DNA from: Halodurantibacterium flavum
Lineage (GTDB): Bacteria; Pseudomonadota; Alphaproteobacteria; Rhodobacterales; Rhodobacteraceae
Assembly (NCBI RefSeq): GCF_042681825.1
Contig: NZ_JBHUGH010000009.1
Coordinates: 372,001-436,000, forward strand
Reading direction: 5' to 3'
Length of the DNA: 64,000 nucleotides
The notes beneath the pieces are model-generated. The model was given only the letters and a program-made list of their open reading frames with translations. It was not told the DNA's origin and did no database searches. Made by a program: the position numbers and the translations under genes. Of this stretch, positions 49,879 to 59,438 are shown piece by piece; the first letter of the stretch is position 1; each line of letters opens with the position of its first letter.

Positions 49879-52031
49879 CTCCGGCGCTCCCGTGTAGCCA
49901 GAACAAAGGTTAACGCAACAAGACCGGATAGCCAGGCAAGCACAAGCAGAATTCCCATGAACCCGAGCGGCGCCCATGAGGCGTAAGACCCGAGAACCAC
50001 AGTCAGATTGGCGGCAGACAAGGGTTCGAGCATCCGTGGCGGCTGCGCCGGGTCGCGCCAGTTCGACCAGCTTCCATCAGCGCGCAGGACGGCGATCTGG
50101 CCCGCAGGCCCGCCCGCCTGATCGCGCGCGGCCGACAATTCGCCCGCAAGCCAGGTCAGGTCGGTGCGGGGCGCAACCAGCAGCCACAGCGACCGGGGCT
50201 GCGCGGGATCGGGCTGAACCAGTACCGCGACCCCCGATTGCGCGGCCAGCCAGTCTTCGGCCCGGCCCGCATCGTCGGTGACAAGGTTGCGCAGGAACAG
50301 GCGCGCCCGTTCCAGCGGCGGGACCTCATCCGCGCCTGTGGCCGTCCCGGCGGGACGCGCAGAGATCACGTTGACCAGCCCCTGCGCCGTCACACCCGTC
50401 AGCCCCAGCGGCATGAGCGGCGCATCCGCAGGACCGATCACCATCAGTTGCGGCGGCTCCGCGCCCTCCTGAACCGGGATCAGCGGGCGGATCATGCCCG
50501 CCAGCGGCAGGATGCCGGCGGGGCCGGGCTCGGGCGCCAGCGCCTCCGGGGGCGTGGCGATGCGCGACCCGTCGAGCCGCGCCAGCGCCGTGCCCATGTC
50601 CGCCATCGCCATGTCGGGGCTGTCGGGCACGGTCAGGTCCGTATCGCCATAGATCGTCAGCATCGGGCCATGACGCACCGGGCAGGGTTGGTCGGGCGGA
50701 TCGCCGGGGATCATCGCCTCGAAGGTGATCGCATTCACGCCCGGGCGCAGCATCCGCGCGTTGAACCGGATCTGAAGCCGCGGCAGACGCTCCTCGGCCC
50801 CCGTATCGAGCGGCAGGAGCCGCACCGTCTCGCCGTTCACCTTGACGAGCAGGAGCGCACCTGCCGGCAGCCCGTCCGAGAATCCGTAGTCGAACCCCAG
50901 CTCGGCCTTTTGGGAGGCAAGGATCAGCCAGTCGTCGGGCATCCGGAAGATGACATCCGACCGGTCGTAATGCGCGGTCGTGCCGTGATCCGCATAGCCG
51001 AGGTCCGAAATCGGCGTCGTGACCCCCGGCTGCAGCAGCGCGGTCCGGGGCGGCGGCGGCAGGTCGGGAACCAGCCGGTCGATTTCCGACAGCGGCGTGC
51101 CCTCTTCCAGCACCAGCACGATCGCGCCGTCCCCGCCGCGCCGGAACCCGGTGCCGCCATTGCCCGCAGGCAGGATGCTGATCCGCGCCGCCGCCGCGGG
51201 CCCAGTCGCCGGGGCCCAGGACGACACCTCGCGCACCGGCAGATAAAGGCCCAGCCGGTTTCCGAGCCGCGCGGCGATGTCACGGGCAAGGGTGTCGTGA
51301 CCCGGCGCGGGGCTGCGGATTTCCAGCGGCTGGCCGCGCGCCACATGGCTCGCGATGCCCGCCACAAAGGCCTCGGCATCCGGCAGATCGCCGAAATCGG
51401 CGACCTGGACGCCGCTCTGGCGCAGGTCCAGCTCGGACCAGAGCGAAAAGCTTACATCCGTGCCGCAGAATATCCGGTGGTGATGGCGAAAGACGATGCG
51501 CACATCGTTCACCCCGGGGCGCAGGTCGGTGCCCGGCAGGCTGACCCGGGAAAAACCCGCAAAGCTCGACGGGGCAAAGCTTCCGGCCTCGCGCCCGTTG
51601 ACAAAGACCTGCACCAGCGACCGTTCCGGCAGCACGTTGATGGTGGAGCGATAGCTGAGCGTCAGCTGCGCCGCCTGCGTCATCGGCGGCAGGAACAGGC
51701 GGAACGCCTCGCTCGCATATTCTCCCTGCACGCGCAGGATGCCGTTCTGGTCGGCGGCGTTCGGAGCAGTGCTCAGCAGCGGCATGACGACCGGCATCCG
51801 CGGCTGCGGCGCCCGTCCGCCCAGATCCCGCTGGATCGGCGCGGGGGCATACTGTTCCGGCTCGGCCCCGGGTTCGGGCAGGGCCCCGCCCGAGGGCGGC
51901 ACCGGCACGATCTGGATCAGCGGCGCTTCCTCGCCCTCCTGCGCGGGGGCGGGCAGCGCGAAAGCCCCCGCAAGCCCCAGCGCCATGAAAACGGCGCAGC
52001 ACGTCCGCCGCAGACGGTCCTTCCGCGTCAT
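49875..52031 (-). CDS. bcsB: cellulose synthase periplasmic subunit BcsB
   Basis: 718 aa. A signal peptide (VFMALGLAGAFALPAPAQ) is followed by alternating carbohydrate-binding-like and flavodoxin-like beta/alpha domains in the periplasm. A C-terminal membrane anchor (FMGILLVLAWLSGLVALTFV) contacts BcsA. The segments RDLGGRAPQPRMPVVMPLLS near the start and VRIVFRHHHRIFCGTD are typical of the family. It overlaps bcsA by ATGA (52028-52031). BcsB guides the glucan across the periplasm. Confidence 0.93.
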   Translation of the reverse strand: MTRKDRLRRTCCAVFMALGLAGAFALPAPAQEGEEAPLIQIVPVPPSGGALPEPGAEPEQYAPAPIQRDLGGRAPQPRMPVVMPLLSTAPNAADQNGILRVQGEYASEAFRLFLPPMTQAAQLTLSYRSTINVLPERSLVQVFVNGREAGSFAPSSFAGFSRVSLPGTDLRPGVNDVRIVFRHHHRIFCGTDVSFSLWSELDLRQSGVQVADFGDLPDAEAFVAGIASHVARGQPLEIRSPAPGHDTLARDIAARLGNRLGLYLPVREVSSWAPATGPAAAARISILPAGNGGTGFRRGGDGAIVLVLEEGTPLSEIDRLVPDLPPPPRTALLQPGVTTPISDLGYADHGTTAHYDRSDVIFRMPDDWLILASQKAELGFDYGFSDGLPAGALLLVKVNGETVRLLPLDTGAEERLPRLQIRFNARMLRPGVNAITFEAMIPGDPPDQPCPVRHGPMLTIYGDTDLTVPDSPDMAMADMGTALARLDGSRIATPPEALAPEPGPAGILPLAGMIRPLIPVQEGAEPPQLMVIGPADAPLMPLGLTGVTAQGLVNVISARPAGTATGADEVPPLERARLFLRNLVTDDAGRAEDWLAAQSGVAVLVQPDPAQPRSLWLLVAPRTDLTWLAGELSAARDQAGGPAGQIAVLRADGSWSNWRDPAQPPRMLEPLSAANLTVVLGSYASWAPLGFMGILLVLAWLSGLVALTFVLATRERRR

Positions 52032-54388
52032 GTGCCTTTTCCCATGTAACCGACGTCCTGCTCCACCGCGGCGGGCACGGGGCGGGGGGCTTGCGCCGCC
52101 TCTTCCACGAAATCCGCCCCGAAGGCGAGAAGATGCGCGCCGCGCCGCCGTGTTCCGGCGGTTGCCACACGCTTGCGCCGTGCGGGCTCGCGGGCGAAAT
52201 CCATGAAGGTCTTGGGGATGGACCGCAGCGCCAGCCAGAAGACATAGCCCATCCCGGCCAGCATCCCCTTGCGCCGCTGCGAGAACTGGCGCACCCGCAC
52301 CCAGTTTTCGCTGTCGCCAAAGATCAGATAGGCCACGGCCCCCTGCACGGCGACCGACTGGTTGGGCAGAAAGCTCAGCCCCAGCACGGCCCCTTCGGGG
52401 TTCGACCCGGCGGACCGGATCGTCGCGCGCACCGGCTGTTCGATATGCGGCGCCTCGGGCAGTTTCGGGCGGAACACGATGACGTCGCCCGGCGCAAAGC
52501 GGCGCTGCTGATCGGCGCTGTCGAACCGGCGCGGGCGCGCCACCAGCAGTTTCGCGCCGCTGGTCGAGGCGTCGAGCACGGTGCCGTCGAAGACCTCATC
52601 GGGGGCCCCATCCAGCCAGACGGTCGAGGGAACGTTGGTGTCCGTCCGGGGCGCGGCGCGGCGCTGCTGCTTTTCCGCGACCGAGCGCAGCGCGAGCGAC
52701 ACCAGAAGGAAGTTGAAGATCGCCCATCCGCCCACCACCATCAGCACCGCGCGGTCGCCCGGAAAGGCCACCCAGCGGATGCCAAGCGCGACAAGCCCCG
52801 CAAAGGTAAGCAGGAACAGCGTCAGCAGCGGCCAGTAGATCGGCGAGATATAGTTCTCGGCCAGCGTCTCGTCCTTGGCGGTCACGGCGAATTTCGCGGC
52901 CCGCGGCTTCCAGATCGTGCGGAAGATCGCGGTGGCGAGATAGGGCGCCTGCGCGACCTCGTAGATTTCGGAAATCAGCGGCCATCGGTAGCGCGCGAAC
53001 AGGGCGTTCTGCACCATGAAGCTGATCGCCATATAGGTGAACACATAGACGGCGACCTCGTCGAAGGTCGAAACGAAGATCTCGATCCCGAAGAACAGGT
53101 AGATCAGCGGCGCGAGCAGAAAGGTCAGCCGCACAAGCGGGAAGAACCAGAAGCTCATGGAGTTGAGATAGCAAAGCCGCTGCGTCAGCCCCAGCCCGCG
53201 CCGGAAAAGCGGGTTCTTGAGCATCAGCATCTGCATCATCCCCGAGGCCCAGCGGCCCCGCTGCTGGATGAAGGAGGCAAAGGTTTCGGGCTGCAGGCCG
53301 CCGATCATGGCGCGGTTGATGTATAGGCTCTTCCAGCCGCGCGAATGGATGTCGAGCGCGGTTTCCGCATCCTCGGTGATCGTCTCGCCGGAAAAGCCGC
53401 CGACGCTGTCCAGCGCCTCGCGCCGCAGAACCGCCGCCGAGCCGCAAAAGAACGCGCCCCCCCAGCGGTCGAGCCCCCGGTGGATGAAGCTGTAGAACAT
53501 CTCGTTCTCGGGCGGGCAGCGCGGGCTGAGGTCGAGGTTCCGCTGGATCGGGTCCTTGTTGATGAAGAAGTGCGGTGTCTGCACAAGAAAGAGCTTGGGG
53601 TCATCGACGAAATAGCCGACCGTCCGCGCCAGGAAATCCCGGCTCGGGACGTGATCGGCGTCAAAGACCACGACCAGATCGCCGTTCAGCCGCTCCAGCG
53701 CCGCAGACATGTTGCCGGCCTTGGCATGGACGTTGCGTTCGCGCGTGGAATAGGTCACGCCCAGCTCCGCGCAAAGCGCCTGCAGGTCGCGCCTGCGTTC
53801 CTGCGCCGCCTTGGCCAGTTCGGGGTTGTCGGACATGCAGCGCTGGTCCGTGCCGCCATCGTCGCACAGCACGACCGTGCGCTTGTGCGTGGGGTAGATC
53901 ATGTTCTTCGCCGCCGAGAGCGTGACGCTCAGCATCTCGATCGGCTCGTTATAAGACGGGACCAGCACATCGACCGTCGGCAGATCGTCGGGCGCGACCT
54001 GCGGCGGCATGGGACGTTCGGTCGGGTCGGCCGTCAGCAGCGCGTTGAGAAAGAAAACCATGATCGCATAGGTCTCGACCACGAACAGCGCGACGGCAAA
54101 GATGAAATCCGGCGTCAGCCCCGGCGGCGGCAGCGTCGTCGTCAGCCGCCAGAACCAGTAGCGCAGCACGATCACGCTGGCCGTCGCCATCAACAGGAAC
54201 CGCACCGGGCGCAGCTCGGACAAGGGCTTGAGAAGGGCGACGATGATCACCGCCGTCACCCCCAGCAGCCCTTGGGTGAAGGTCGAGGTCGGCGCCATCA
54301 CCATGACCATGATCGGCACCAGCATGACCAGCCACAAAAGCAGCATCAGATAGGTCGCCGGTGCGGGTCTGGTCTGGCTGGTCGGCAT
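52028..54388 (-). CDS. bcsA: cellulose synthase catalytic subunit with PilZ domain
   Basis: 786 aa. Membrane helices surround a GT2 domain with the processive D,D,D,QxxRW set: DDGGTDQR (about 170), FDADHVPSRD (about 240), ITEDAETA (about 338) and QQRGRWASG (about 375). A PilZ domain at about 570-685 has the c-di-GMP switch motifs RRAAPR and DASTSGAKL. It polymerises UDP-glucose to cellulose and is activated by c-di-GMP, which links it to the cyclases around it. It is the second gene of the operon, after bcsN. Confidence 0.96.
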   Translation of the reverse strand: MPTSQTRPAPATYLMLLLWLVMLVPIMVMVMAPTSTFTQGLLGVTAVIIVALLKPLSELRPVRFLLMATASVIVLRYWFWRLTTTLPPPGLTPDFIFAVALFVVETYAIMVFFLNALLTADPTERPMPPQVAPDDLPTVDVLVPSYNEPIEMLSVTLSAAKNMIYPTHKRTVVLCDDGGTDQRCMSDNPELAKAAQERRRDLQALCAELGVTYSTRERNVHAKAGNMSAALERLNGDLVVVFDADHVPSRDFLARTVGYFVDDPKLFLVQTPHFFINKDPIQRNLDLSPRCPPENEMFYSFIHRGLDRWGGAFFCGSAAVLRREALDSVGGFSGETITEDAETALDIHSRGWKSLYINRAMIGGLQPETFASFIQQRGRWASGMMQMLMLKNPLFRRGLGLTQRLCYLNSMSFWFFPLVRLTFLLAPLIYLFFGIEIFVSTFDEVAVYVFTYMAISFMVQNALFARYRWPLISEIYEVAQAPYLATAIFRTIWKPRAAKFAVTAKDETLAENYISPIYWPLLTLFLLTFAGLVALGIRWVAFPGDRAVLMVVGGWAIFNFLLVSLALRSVAEKQQRRAAPRTDTNVPSTVWLDGAPDEVFDGTVLDASTSGAKLLVARPRRFDSADQQRRFAPGDVIVFRPKLPEAPHIEQPVRATIRSAGSNPEGAVLGLSFLPNQSVAVQGAVAYLIFGDSENWVRVRQFSQRRKGMLAGMGYVFWLALRSIPKTFMDFAREPARRKRVATAGTRRRGAHLLAFGADFVEEAAQAPRPVPAAVEQDVGYMGKGT

Positions 54389-54414
54389 GGTCCGGGCCTC
54401 TCTGGCGGTTGGGG

Positions 54415-55116
54415 TCAGGGCAGCGGCGCTGCAAGCGGCGACAGGTTGCGGTTGCCGCTGGCACGCAGATTGCCCGAGGTGGCCGGGAAATAGGCCAGCC
54501 GTTCATCCCGCAGCGGAGCCAGCGCCTGCGCCGGCGTGCCCTCGACACAGTTGCGCATCATCACGTCGATCACCGTCGTGCCCTGCGGCATCACCCGTCC
54601 GGCCTGCGTGATCCGGCGCAGGCCCAGAACGCAGATCGTGTTGACGCCCGACCGCTGCTCGGCCCAAACATAGGGGCCAAGACTGTCCTCACCCGAACTC
54701 AGGTCGCCGTCCCGGATCTGGGTGAAGGGATAGGGCGCGCCGCCCGTGCGCTCCAGAAACTCCGACAGGCGCAGCGGAGCGGTGGACCGTCCCGGCGCCC
54801 GCGCCCGCAGCCACAGAAAGTTGTCGCCCCGCAGCGAGGTGTTGTTTTCCAGCGCGATACGCTGCTCGCCATCGGCGCCCACCACCCGTTCGATGGTGAT
54901 CAGGCTCTCGGGCGCCCGCACCCAGGACCGCGCCTCGGGCACGACCACATATTGCTGCGTTTCCTCGGATGTCTGCTGGATGGCCTGAAAGGGCGACCGG
55001 ACCGTCATCGGCCGGACCGAGAAATCCCCGCAACCCGCAAGCAGAACGCCCATCGCGCCCACGACCCAGGACCCGCGCAGCCAGGCTGTTCCCATCCGGT
55101 TCCGTCCTTTGCTCAC
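54415..55116 (-). CDS. bcsN: cellulose biosynthesis lipoprotein BcsN
   Basis: 233 aa from a GTG at 55116, which has GAGGTGGG upstream. The ATG at 55095 is the alternative, and the longer frame to 55239 lacks support. A lipobox (MGVLLAGC) is followed by the alphaproteobacterial BcsN domain with MTVRSPFQAIQQ and a C-terminal NCVEGTPAQAL-RDERLAYFP segment. BcsN occurs in alphaproteobacterial bcs operons that lack BcsQ-type genes, and its exact role is unresolved. It is the first gene of the operon, 26 bp ahead of bcsA. Confidence 0.8.
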   Translation of the reverse strand: MSKGRNRMGTAWLRGSWVVGAMGVLLAGCGDFSVRPMTVRSPFQAIQQTSEETQQYVVVPEARSWVRAPESLITIERVVGADGEQRIALENNTSLRGDNFLWLRARAPGRSTAPLRLSEFLERTGGAPYPFTQIRDGDLSSGEDSLGPYVWAEQRSGVNTICVLGLRRITQAGRVMPQGTTVIDVMMRNCVEGTPAQALAPLRDERLAYFPATSGNLRASGNRNLSPLAAPLP

Positions 55117-55481
55117 AACCCACCTCACCTCGTTTTTCCCCAGCCTGCCAGCATGGGGCGTCTCAGGCAACTCTGACGACCGTTTGCGGGAACACGCGGT
55201 CAAACTGGTCAACACGTCTGGTTCCGGAGGAGGACTCACCGTCCTTCGGATTGCTTTGGGTCCAACCTTGATGGCTGATGGTCACAGGGGGACGGATGCG
55301 CATGAAAAACGCGCGGAATCCCCTAATTTCGTCCTTAACTTCGGCATTCGCCTCCGGTCAAGAACTCTAACGTCTATGTAACAAGGTTCTCCAACAGGAC
55401 CGCCCACCTGTTGCGCGCGGATGACAGTTCCGCATTGCAGTGGCATCCGAATTACGCAGGATTCCCAGCGCTTGGCAGGGG
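55117..55481. promoter_or_regulatory. 365-bp region upstream of the cellulose operon
   Basis: No gene can be supported; a short plus-strand frame at 55109-55381 has no ribosome site and no recognisable content. On the minus strand, TTGACC (55361-55356), 17 bp and TTAAGG (55338-55333) form a weak promoter candidate for bcsNABZ, leaving a leader of about 215 nt. Confidence 0.35.
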
Positions 55482-57131
55482 TCACACCCCCGCAGCGGGC
55501 ACGATTCGGTTCCGCCCCTGCGCCTTGCCCGCATAAAGCCGGCCATCGGCGGCGGCAAAGACCGCCTCGAATTCCTCGCCATCTTCGGGCCAGGTTGCGA
55601 TCCCGGCCGAGAAGGTGACGGCGCCCTGCCCGTCCGGGCCGCCACCGGGATGTTCGGCCGAGAGCTTGACCTGGGCCTTTTCCAGCGCCGCCCGGGCGAC
55701 GGTGGGGGCGAAATCGGGGAACATCACCAGAAATTCCTCGCCGCCCACGCGGAAGATCGGGCAGGTGCTGTCCACGGCGCGTGCCAGGATCTGCCCGAAG
55801 GACCGCAGCAGCCTGTCCCCCTCGGCATGGCCATGGCGGTCGTTGAACGCCTTGAAATGGTCAAGGTCGATCACCGCCAGCGTCACGGTAACACAGCCGC
55901 CCCCCTCGTCGCCGCCCGGCCCGTCGCGGAAGGCGTCGAAGTAGCCCGGAACCGCGCGGCGGTTGTAAAGCCCGGTCAGCGGGTCGCGGTTCACCAGCTG
56001 CTCCAGCCTTTCGCGCAGGGCCATGTTCTCGGCCAGCCGGCGCTCGTTTTCCTGCAGCGTGTCTTCCAGCCGGCGGGTATGGCGGCGGGCCTCGGTCACC
56101 TCGACCAGCAGCAGCACCTGCCCGGCCTGCCCCGTGGTCTGCAAGGGCCGGTCCATCGCCATCTGCTGCAACTGATAGAACCGGCCGCCGATCTGCAGCT
56201 CGCCGCGCCGGCCCGGCCGGTCGCTGTCGCGCGCATCACGCAGCGCCGCGGCGATCAGCGGCCATTTCGCGACCGGTGCCCCGATCCGCCCCGAGGCCGC
56301 CCCCGGCAGCGCCAGCGCCGCCGGATTGGCGCCCACCACCACCTCGTTCTCGTCGAGGATCAGCACCGGGTTCGGCATCTTGTCGAACAGCACCGCCCGC
56401 GCGACCGAGGTGATGTCGAACATCCGGCTGGAAAAGATCAGCCAGGTCAGCAGCACAAGGACCAGCGCGAACAGGAACGGCGTCGGGTCGAGCTGCATCA
56501 CCGTCACGTCAAAGACGATATAGGCGATATTCGCGATCACCGGGCCGATGGTGATGAAAAAGAGCAGCAGGAAATGGCTGCGGAACGCGCTGACCGTCCG
56601 GAAGGCCGCGTAGAGAACGACCCCGACGCTGACCACCAGCGGGATATAGAGATAGATCGCCGCCAGATGAAAAAGCGGCCCGTGATCCATATAGGCGGCG
56701 GGGCCGATCGCGGTTTCGACCAGATGCGTCCCGGGTCCGTAGAAAAGCAGGTGCACCGGGTTCGTTGCGGTGACCAATGTTGCAAGGACCGGCGGCACCA
56801 CCAGAAACAGCACTCGGCCCGGCCCATAGGCCGACCTGCGGCTGAAGGCATAGTCGAGGATGAAGAACATCCAGCTTGTGGGAATCACCGCAATCGCGAT
56901 CCAGGCTGCCGAGGACCAGAAGACCTTGCAGTCGAGCGTGTCGGACGCGACCTCCAGCGTCAGCGTGGCCAGCCACCAGACCACCGCGACGATGGTCAGC
57001 AGGAAGCCCGCGCGCCCGTAGAAAAAGGGCTGGTTCGCGATCCAGCGCGCCAGCAGCGCCATGCCGAGCATGATGGTGGCGGCAAGGGCCGCGGGCGCCT
57101 CGAACCGGGCTGGCAGGAAACACTCGATCAA
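55482..57131 (-). CDS. 7TM-PAS-GGDEF membrane diguanylate cyclase
   Basis: 549 aa. Seven or eight membrane helices (about 15-235) resemble the histidine-kinase N-terminal 7TM sensor region (VVWWLATLTLEVASDTLDCK, then WSSAAWIAIAVIPTSWMFFI). A PAS domain (about 250-350) and coiled-coil linker follow. The GGDEF domain has an intact RVGGEEFLVM site (about 465). No RxxD inhibitory site is in the usual place, so product feedback may be weak. It should sense a membrane or extracellular signal and make c-di-GMP. It lies directly upstream of the bcs operon in the same orientation. Confidence 0.88.
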   Translation of the reverse strand: MIECFLPARFEAPAALAATIMLGMALLARWIANQPFFYGRAGFLLTIVAVVWWLATLTLEVASDTLDCKVFWSSAAWIAIAVIPTSWMFFILDYAFSRRSAYGPGRVLFLVVPPVLATLVTATNPVHLLFYGPGTHLVETAIGPAAYMDHGPLFHLAAIYLYIPLVVSVGVVLYAAFRTVSAFRSHFLLLFFITIGPVIANIAYIVFDVTVMQLDPTPFLFALVLVLLTWLIFSSRMFDITSVARAVLFDKMPNPVLILDENEVVVGANPAALALPGAASGRIGAPVAKWPLIAAALRDARDSDRPGRRGELQIGGRFYQLQQMAMDRPLQTTGQAGQVLLLVEVTEARRHTRRLEDTLQENERRLAENMALRERLEQLVNRDPLTGLYNRRAVPGYFDAFRDGPGGDEGGGCVTVTLAVIDLDHFKAFNDRHGHAEGDRLLRSFGQILARAVDSTCPIFRVGGEEFLVMFPDFAPTVARAALEKAQVKLSAEHPGGGPDGQGAVTFSAGIATWPEDGEEFEAVFAAADGRLYAGKAQGRNRIVPAAGV

Positions 57132-57570
57132 TCACAACTCCTGCGTCGGCGTCCCGCCCGTCGTCGCATCCGGAAAATCATTCGCTGGAAAATACCGCCA
57201 TCGTGTTGCTGTTGCCGGGACGAGCGGCAATTTTCAACCATTTTTGTCCCGGAAGCGGTCAATCCGATCTTTTATTGCGCGGCCGCCCGGGATCGTCCGG
57301 GGCCCGCCCGAGCGTCTGCCGGATTCTTCGGCAGAAACGGCCGGAAAAACCGAGGGCCTGCGACCGGGCGCGGTGGCCTCTCCTTATGGGCCCGAGGTCT
57401 CTGCGTGGACCCTCGGGAAACGCCGTTGCCGCAACAGGACAGCCGCGCCCGTGAACCTTCGCTGTGGAACTTTCCGGCGAAACTTTTCGCCCCGCACACC
57501 CCTGCCCCCTTGCGGCGGCGACCGCGACAGCACAAGTTGCTCGGACGGTCGTATCCCCGGCCCGGATGAC
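57132..57570. other. 439-bp region without a supported gene
   Basis: The plus-strand frame of the exchanger stays open through this stretch, but the encoded sequence is Arg/Pro-rich with no similarity to the exchanger and no ribosome site, so I treat it as non-coding. It holds the promoters of the divergent cyclase and exchanger. I see no clear sigma motif, repeat or terminator. Confidence 0.4.
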
Positions 57571-58491
57571 GTGATCTTGGACTACATTCTCGTGCTGGCC
57601 GGACTGATCGGCCTCTTTGCAGGCGGCGAATTCCTCGTGCGGGGCGCCGTGGGAATCGCGCGGCGCATGGCACTGCCGCCCCTGCTGATCGGGCTCACCG
57701 TGGTGGGCTTCGGCACCTCCACCCCCGAGCTTCTGGTGTCCGTCGATGCGGCGATGCGCGGCGTTCCTGCCATCGCGATCGGCAATATCGTCGGCTCGAA
57801 CATCGCGAACATCCTGCTGATCCTCGGGCTTTCGGCGCTGATCTGGCCGATCCGCGTCGCCGGTTCGACCCTGCGGCGCGATACCGCCGTGATGATGGCG
57901 GCGGCAATCGTGCTGGTCCCCGTCTTCGCGATGGGCATGATCGCGCGGCCCGCGGGCCTCTTGCTGCTGGCGGGTCTCGCGGCCTATCTGATCCACGCCT
58001 ATCGCCACCCCGGCGAAGACCCCGCCCCCGACGATACCCCGCCCCCCGGCCTAGCCGCCTCGCTTTTCTGGGTGGGTGCAGGGCTTTTGGCGCTGGTTTT
58101 TGGCGCGCGGTTTCTGGTGGACGGGGCGGTCGCGATCGCGCGCGATCTCGGCGCGTCCGAGGCGTTCATCGGCCTCACCATCGTCGCCGTGGGCACCTCG
58201 CTTCCGGAACTTGCGACTTCGCTCATCGCCGCCCTGCGCCGCCAGTCGGAAATCGCCATCGGCAACGTGGTGGGCTCCAACATCTTCAACGTGCTGGGCA
58301 TCCTCGGGCTCACGGCCGTGATCGCCCCGGTTCCGGTCGAGCCGCGCTTCCTCACGCTCGACCTGCCGGTGATGATCGTCGTGTCGGGCGCGCTGACGGC
58401 GCTCCTGCTGCTGCGGCCCTCGGTCGGACGGGGCATGGGCGTCGCGATGCTGGTGGCCTATGCCGCCTATATCTGGATCGCGCAGGGATGA
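57571..58491 (+). CDS. CaCA-family sodium/calcium exchanger (YrbG-like)
   Basis: 306 aa. Two homologous halves of five helices each. The alpha-1 repeat has GFGTSTPELLVSVDAA with GNIVGSNIANILLILG (about 48-88). The alpha-2 repeat has AVGTSLPELATSLIAA with GNVVGSNIFNVLGILG (about 205-250). These carry the ion-binding Glu and Asn residues. A GTG at 57571 gives the family-like N-terminus MILDYILVLAGLIGLFAGGE, but no good ribosome site is seen and a TTG at 57577 is possible. It probably exports Ca2+ in exchange for Na+ or H+ across the inner membrane. Confidence 0.85.
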   Translation: MILDYILVLAGLIGLFAGGEFLVRGAVGIARRMALPPLLIGLTVVGFGTSTPELLVSVDAAMRGVPAIAIGNIVGSNIANILLILGLSALIWPIRVAGSTLRRDTAVMMAAAIVLVPVFAMGMIARPAGLLLLAGLAAYLIHAYRHPGEDPAPDDTPPPGLAASLFWVGAGLLALVFGARFLVDGAVAIARDLGASEAFIGLTIVAVGTSLPELATSLIAALRRQSEIAIGNVVGSNIFNVLGILGLTAVIAPVPVEPRFLTLDLPVMIVVSGALTALLLLRPSVGRGMGVAMLVAYAAYIWIAQG

Positions 58492-58580
58492 TGCGAGGCC
58501 GGGATTGACCTTTTCGCCCAGCAAGGCTTGGCATCCACGGGCAAGTCCGGCACCATAGCCCAAACGCGGTAGGGGCGCAG

Positions 58581-59429
58581 ATGCGCGTGGTAGCGGCGAA
58601 CGGCCAGCGACTGGCCACGGAAAGTTTCGGCCATCCCGGCGATCCGGCGATGCTTTTGATCATGGGCGCGACGGAATCCATGTTGGGCTGGCCCGACGAT
58701 TTCTGCACGATGCTTGCCGGGCACGGGTTTCACGTCATCCGCTACGACCACCGCGACACCGGCGGCTCGACCACCCTGCCCCCCGGCACGGCGCGCTACA
58801 CGGTCGAGGATCTGGCCGCCGACGCGCGCGCCGTTCTCGATGGCCATGGGTTGGCGCGGGCGCATCTCGTGGGCATGTCGCTGGGGGGTTATCTGGCGCA
58901 GATGCTCGCGGTCACCGATCCGGCCCGGGTTCTGTCGCTGACCCTCATCGCCTCGGAACCGCTGGGCTGGGACAGCCCGGCACTGCCGCATATGTCCGAT
59001 GACATCCTTGCCCATTTCGGCGGGCTCGCGACGCTCGACTGGGACGACCTCGCGGCGGTCAGGTCCTTCCTTCTCCGAACACGCGAACTCTGTGCCGGTC
59101 GCGCCTACCCGTTCGACAGGGCGGCCGAGGAGGATCGGATCGACCGCATCCTCGCACGCACCAGCAGCCTGCCCAGCATGTTCAACCATGCGAGCCTTGG
59201 CGGCGAGAAGGACTGGACCGGCCGGTTCCGCGACTTCCGCTGCCCGGTTCTGGTGATCCATGGCTCGGACGACCCGGTGCTTCCCTCAGAAAACGGCCAG
59301 GCCCTTGCAGGCAACATTCCCGGCGCCATGATCGAGGTGCTGACCGGCGCGGGGCACGAACTTCCCGCGCCCCTTCTTCCCCGGATCGCCGGGCGGATCG
59401 CCCACCACGCGCGACAGGCCAACCCCTGA
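58581..59429 (+). CDS. alpha/beta hydrolase
   Basis: 282 aa, alpha/beta-hydrolase fold without a signal. The nucleophile elbow is GMSLGG (Ser about 96), the acid is probably in VIHGSDDPVLP (about 231) and the His in GAGHELP (about 258). The RYDHRDTGGST segment near residue 55 is typical of the methylesterase/lactonase-like group (RdmC, EstB types). The substrate is unknown. It is a single gene, and the minus-strand DUF3008 gene converges on it. Confidence 0.85.
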   Translation: MRVVAANGQRLATESFGHPGDPAMLLIMGATESMLGWPDDFCTMLAGHGFHVIRYDHRDTGGSTTLPPGTARYTVEDLAADARAVLDGHGLARAHLVGMSLGGYLAQMLAVTDPARVLSLTLIASEPLGWDSPALPHMSDDILAHFGGLATLDWDDLAAVRSFLLRTRELCAGRAYPFDRAAEEDRIDRILARTSSLPSMFNHASLGGEKDWTGRFRDFRCPVLVIHGSDDPVLPSENGQALAGNIPGAMIEVLTGAGHELPAPLLPRIAGRIAHHARQANP

Positions 59430-59438
59430 GGGCCATCC

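Noticed and set aside
55109..55381. 90-codon plus-strand frame upstream of the cellulose operon
   Set aside because: No ribosome site and no hydrophobic or conserved pattern. It covers the probable promoter region of bcsN.
57061..57570. N-terminal extension of the sodium/calcium exchanger
   Set aside because: The extra 170 residues are Arg/Pro-rich and unlike the family, which begins close to the first membrane helix at 57571.
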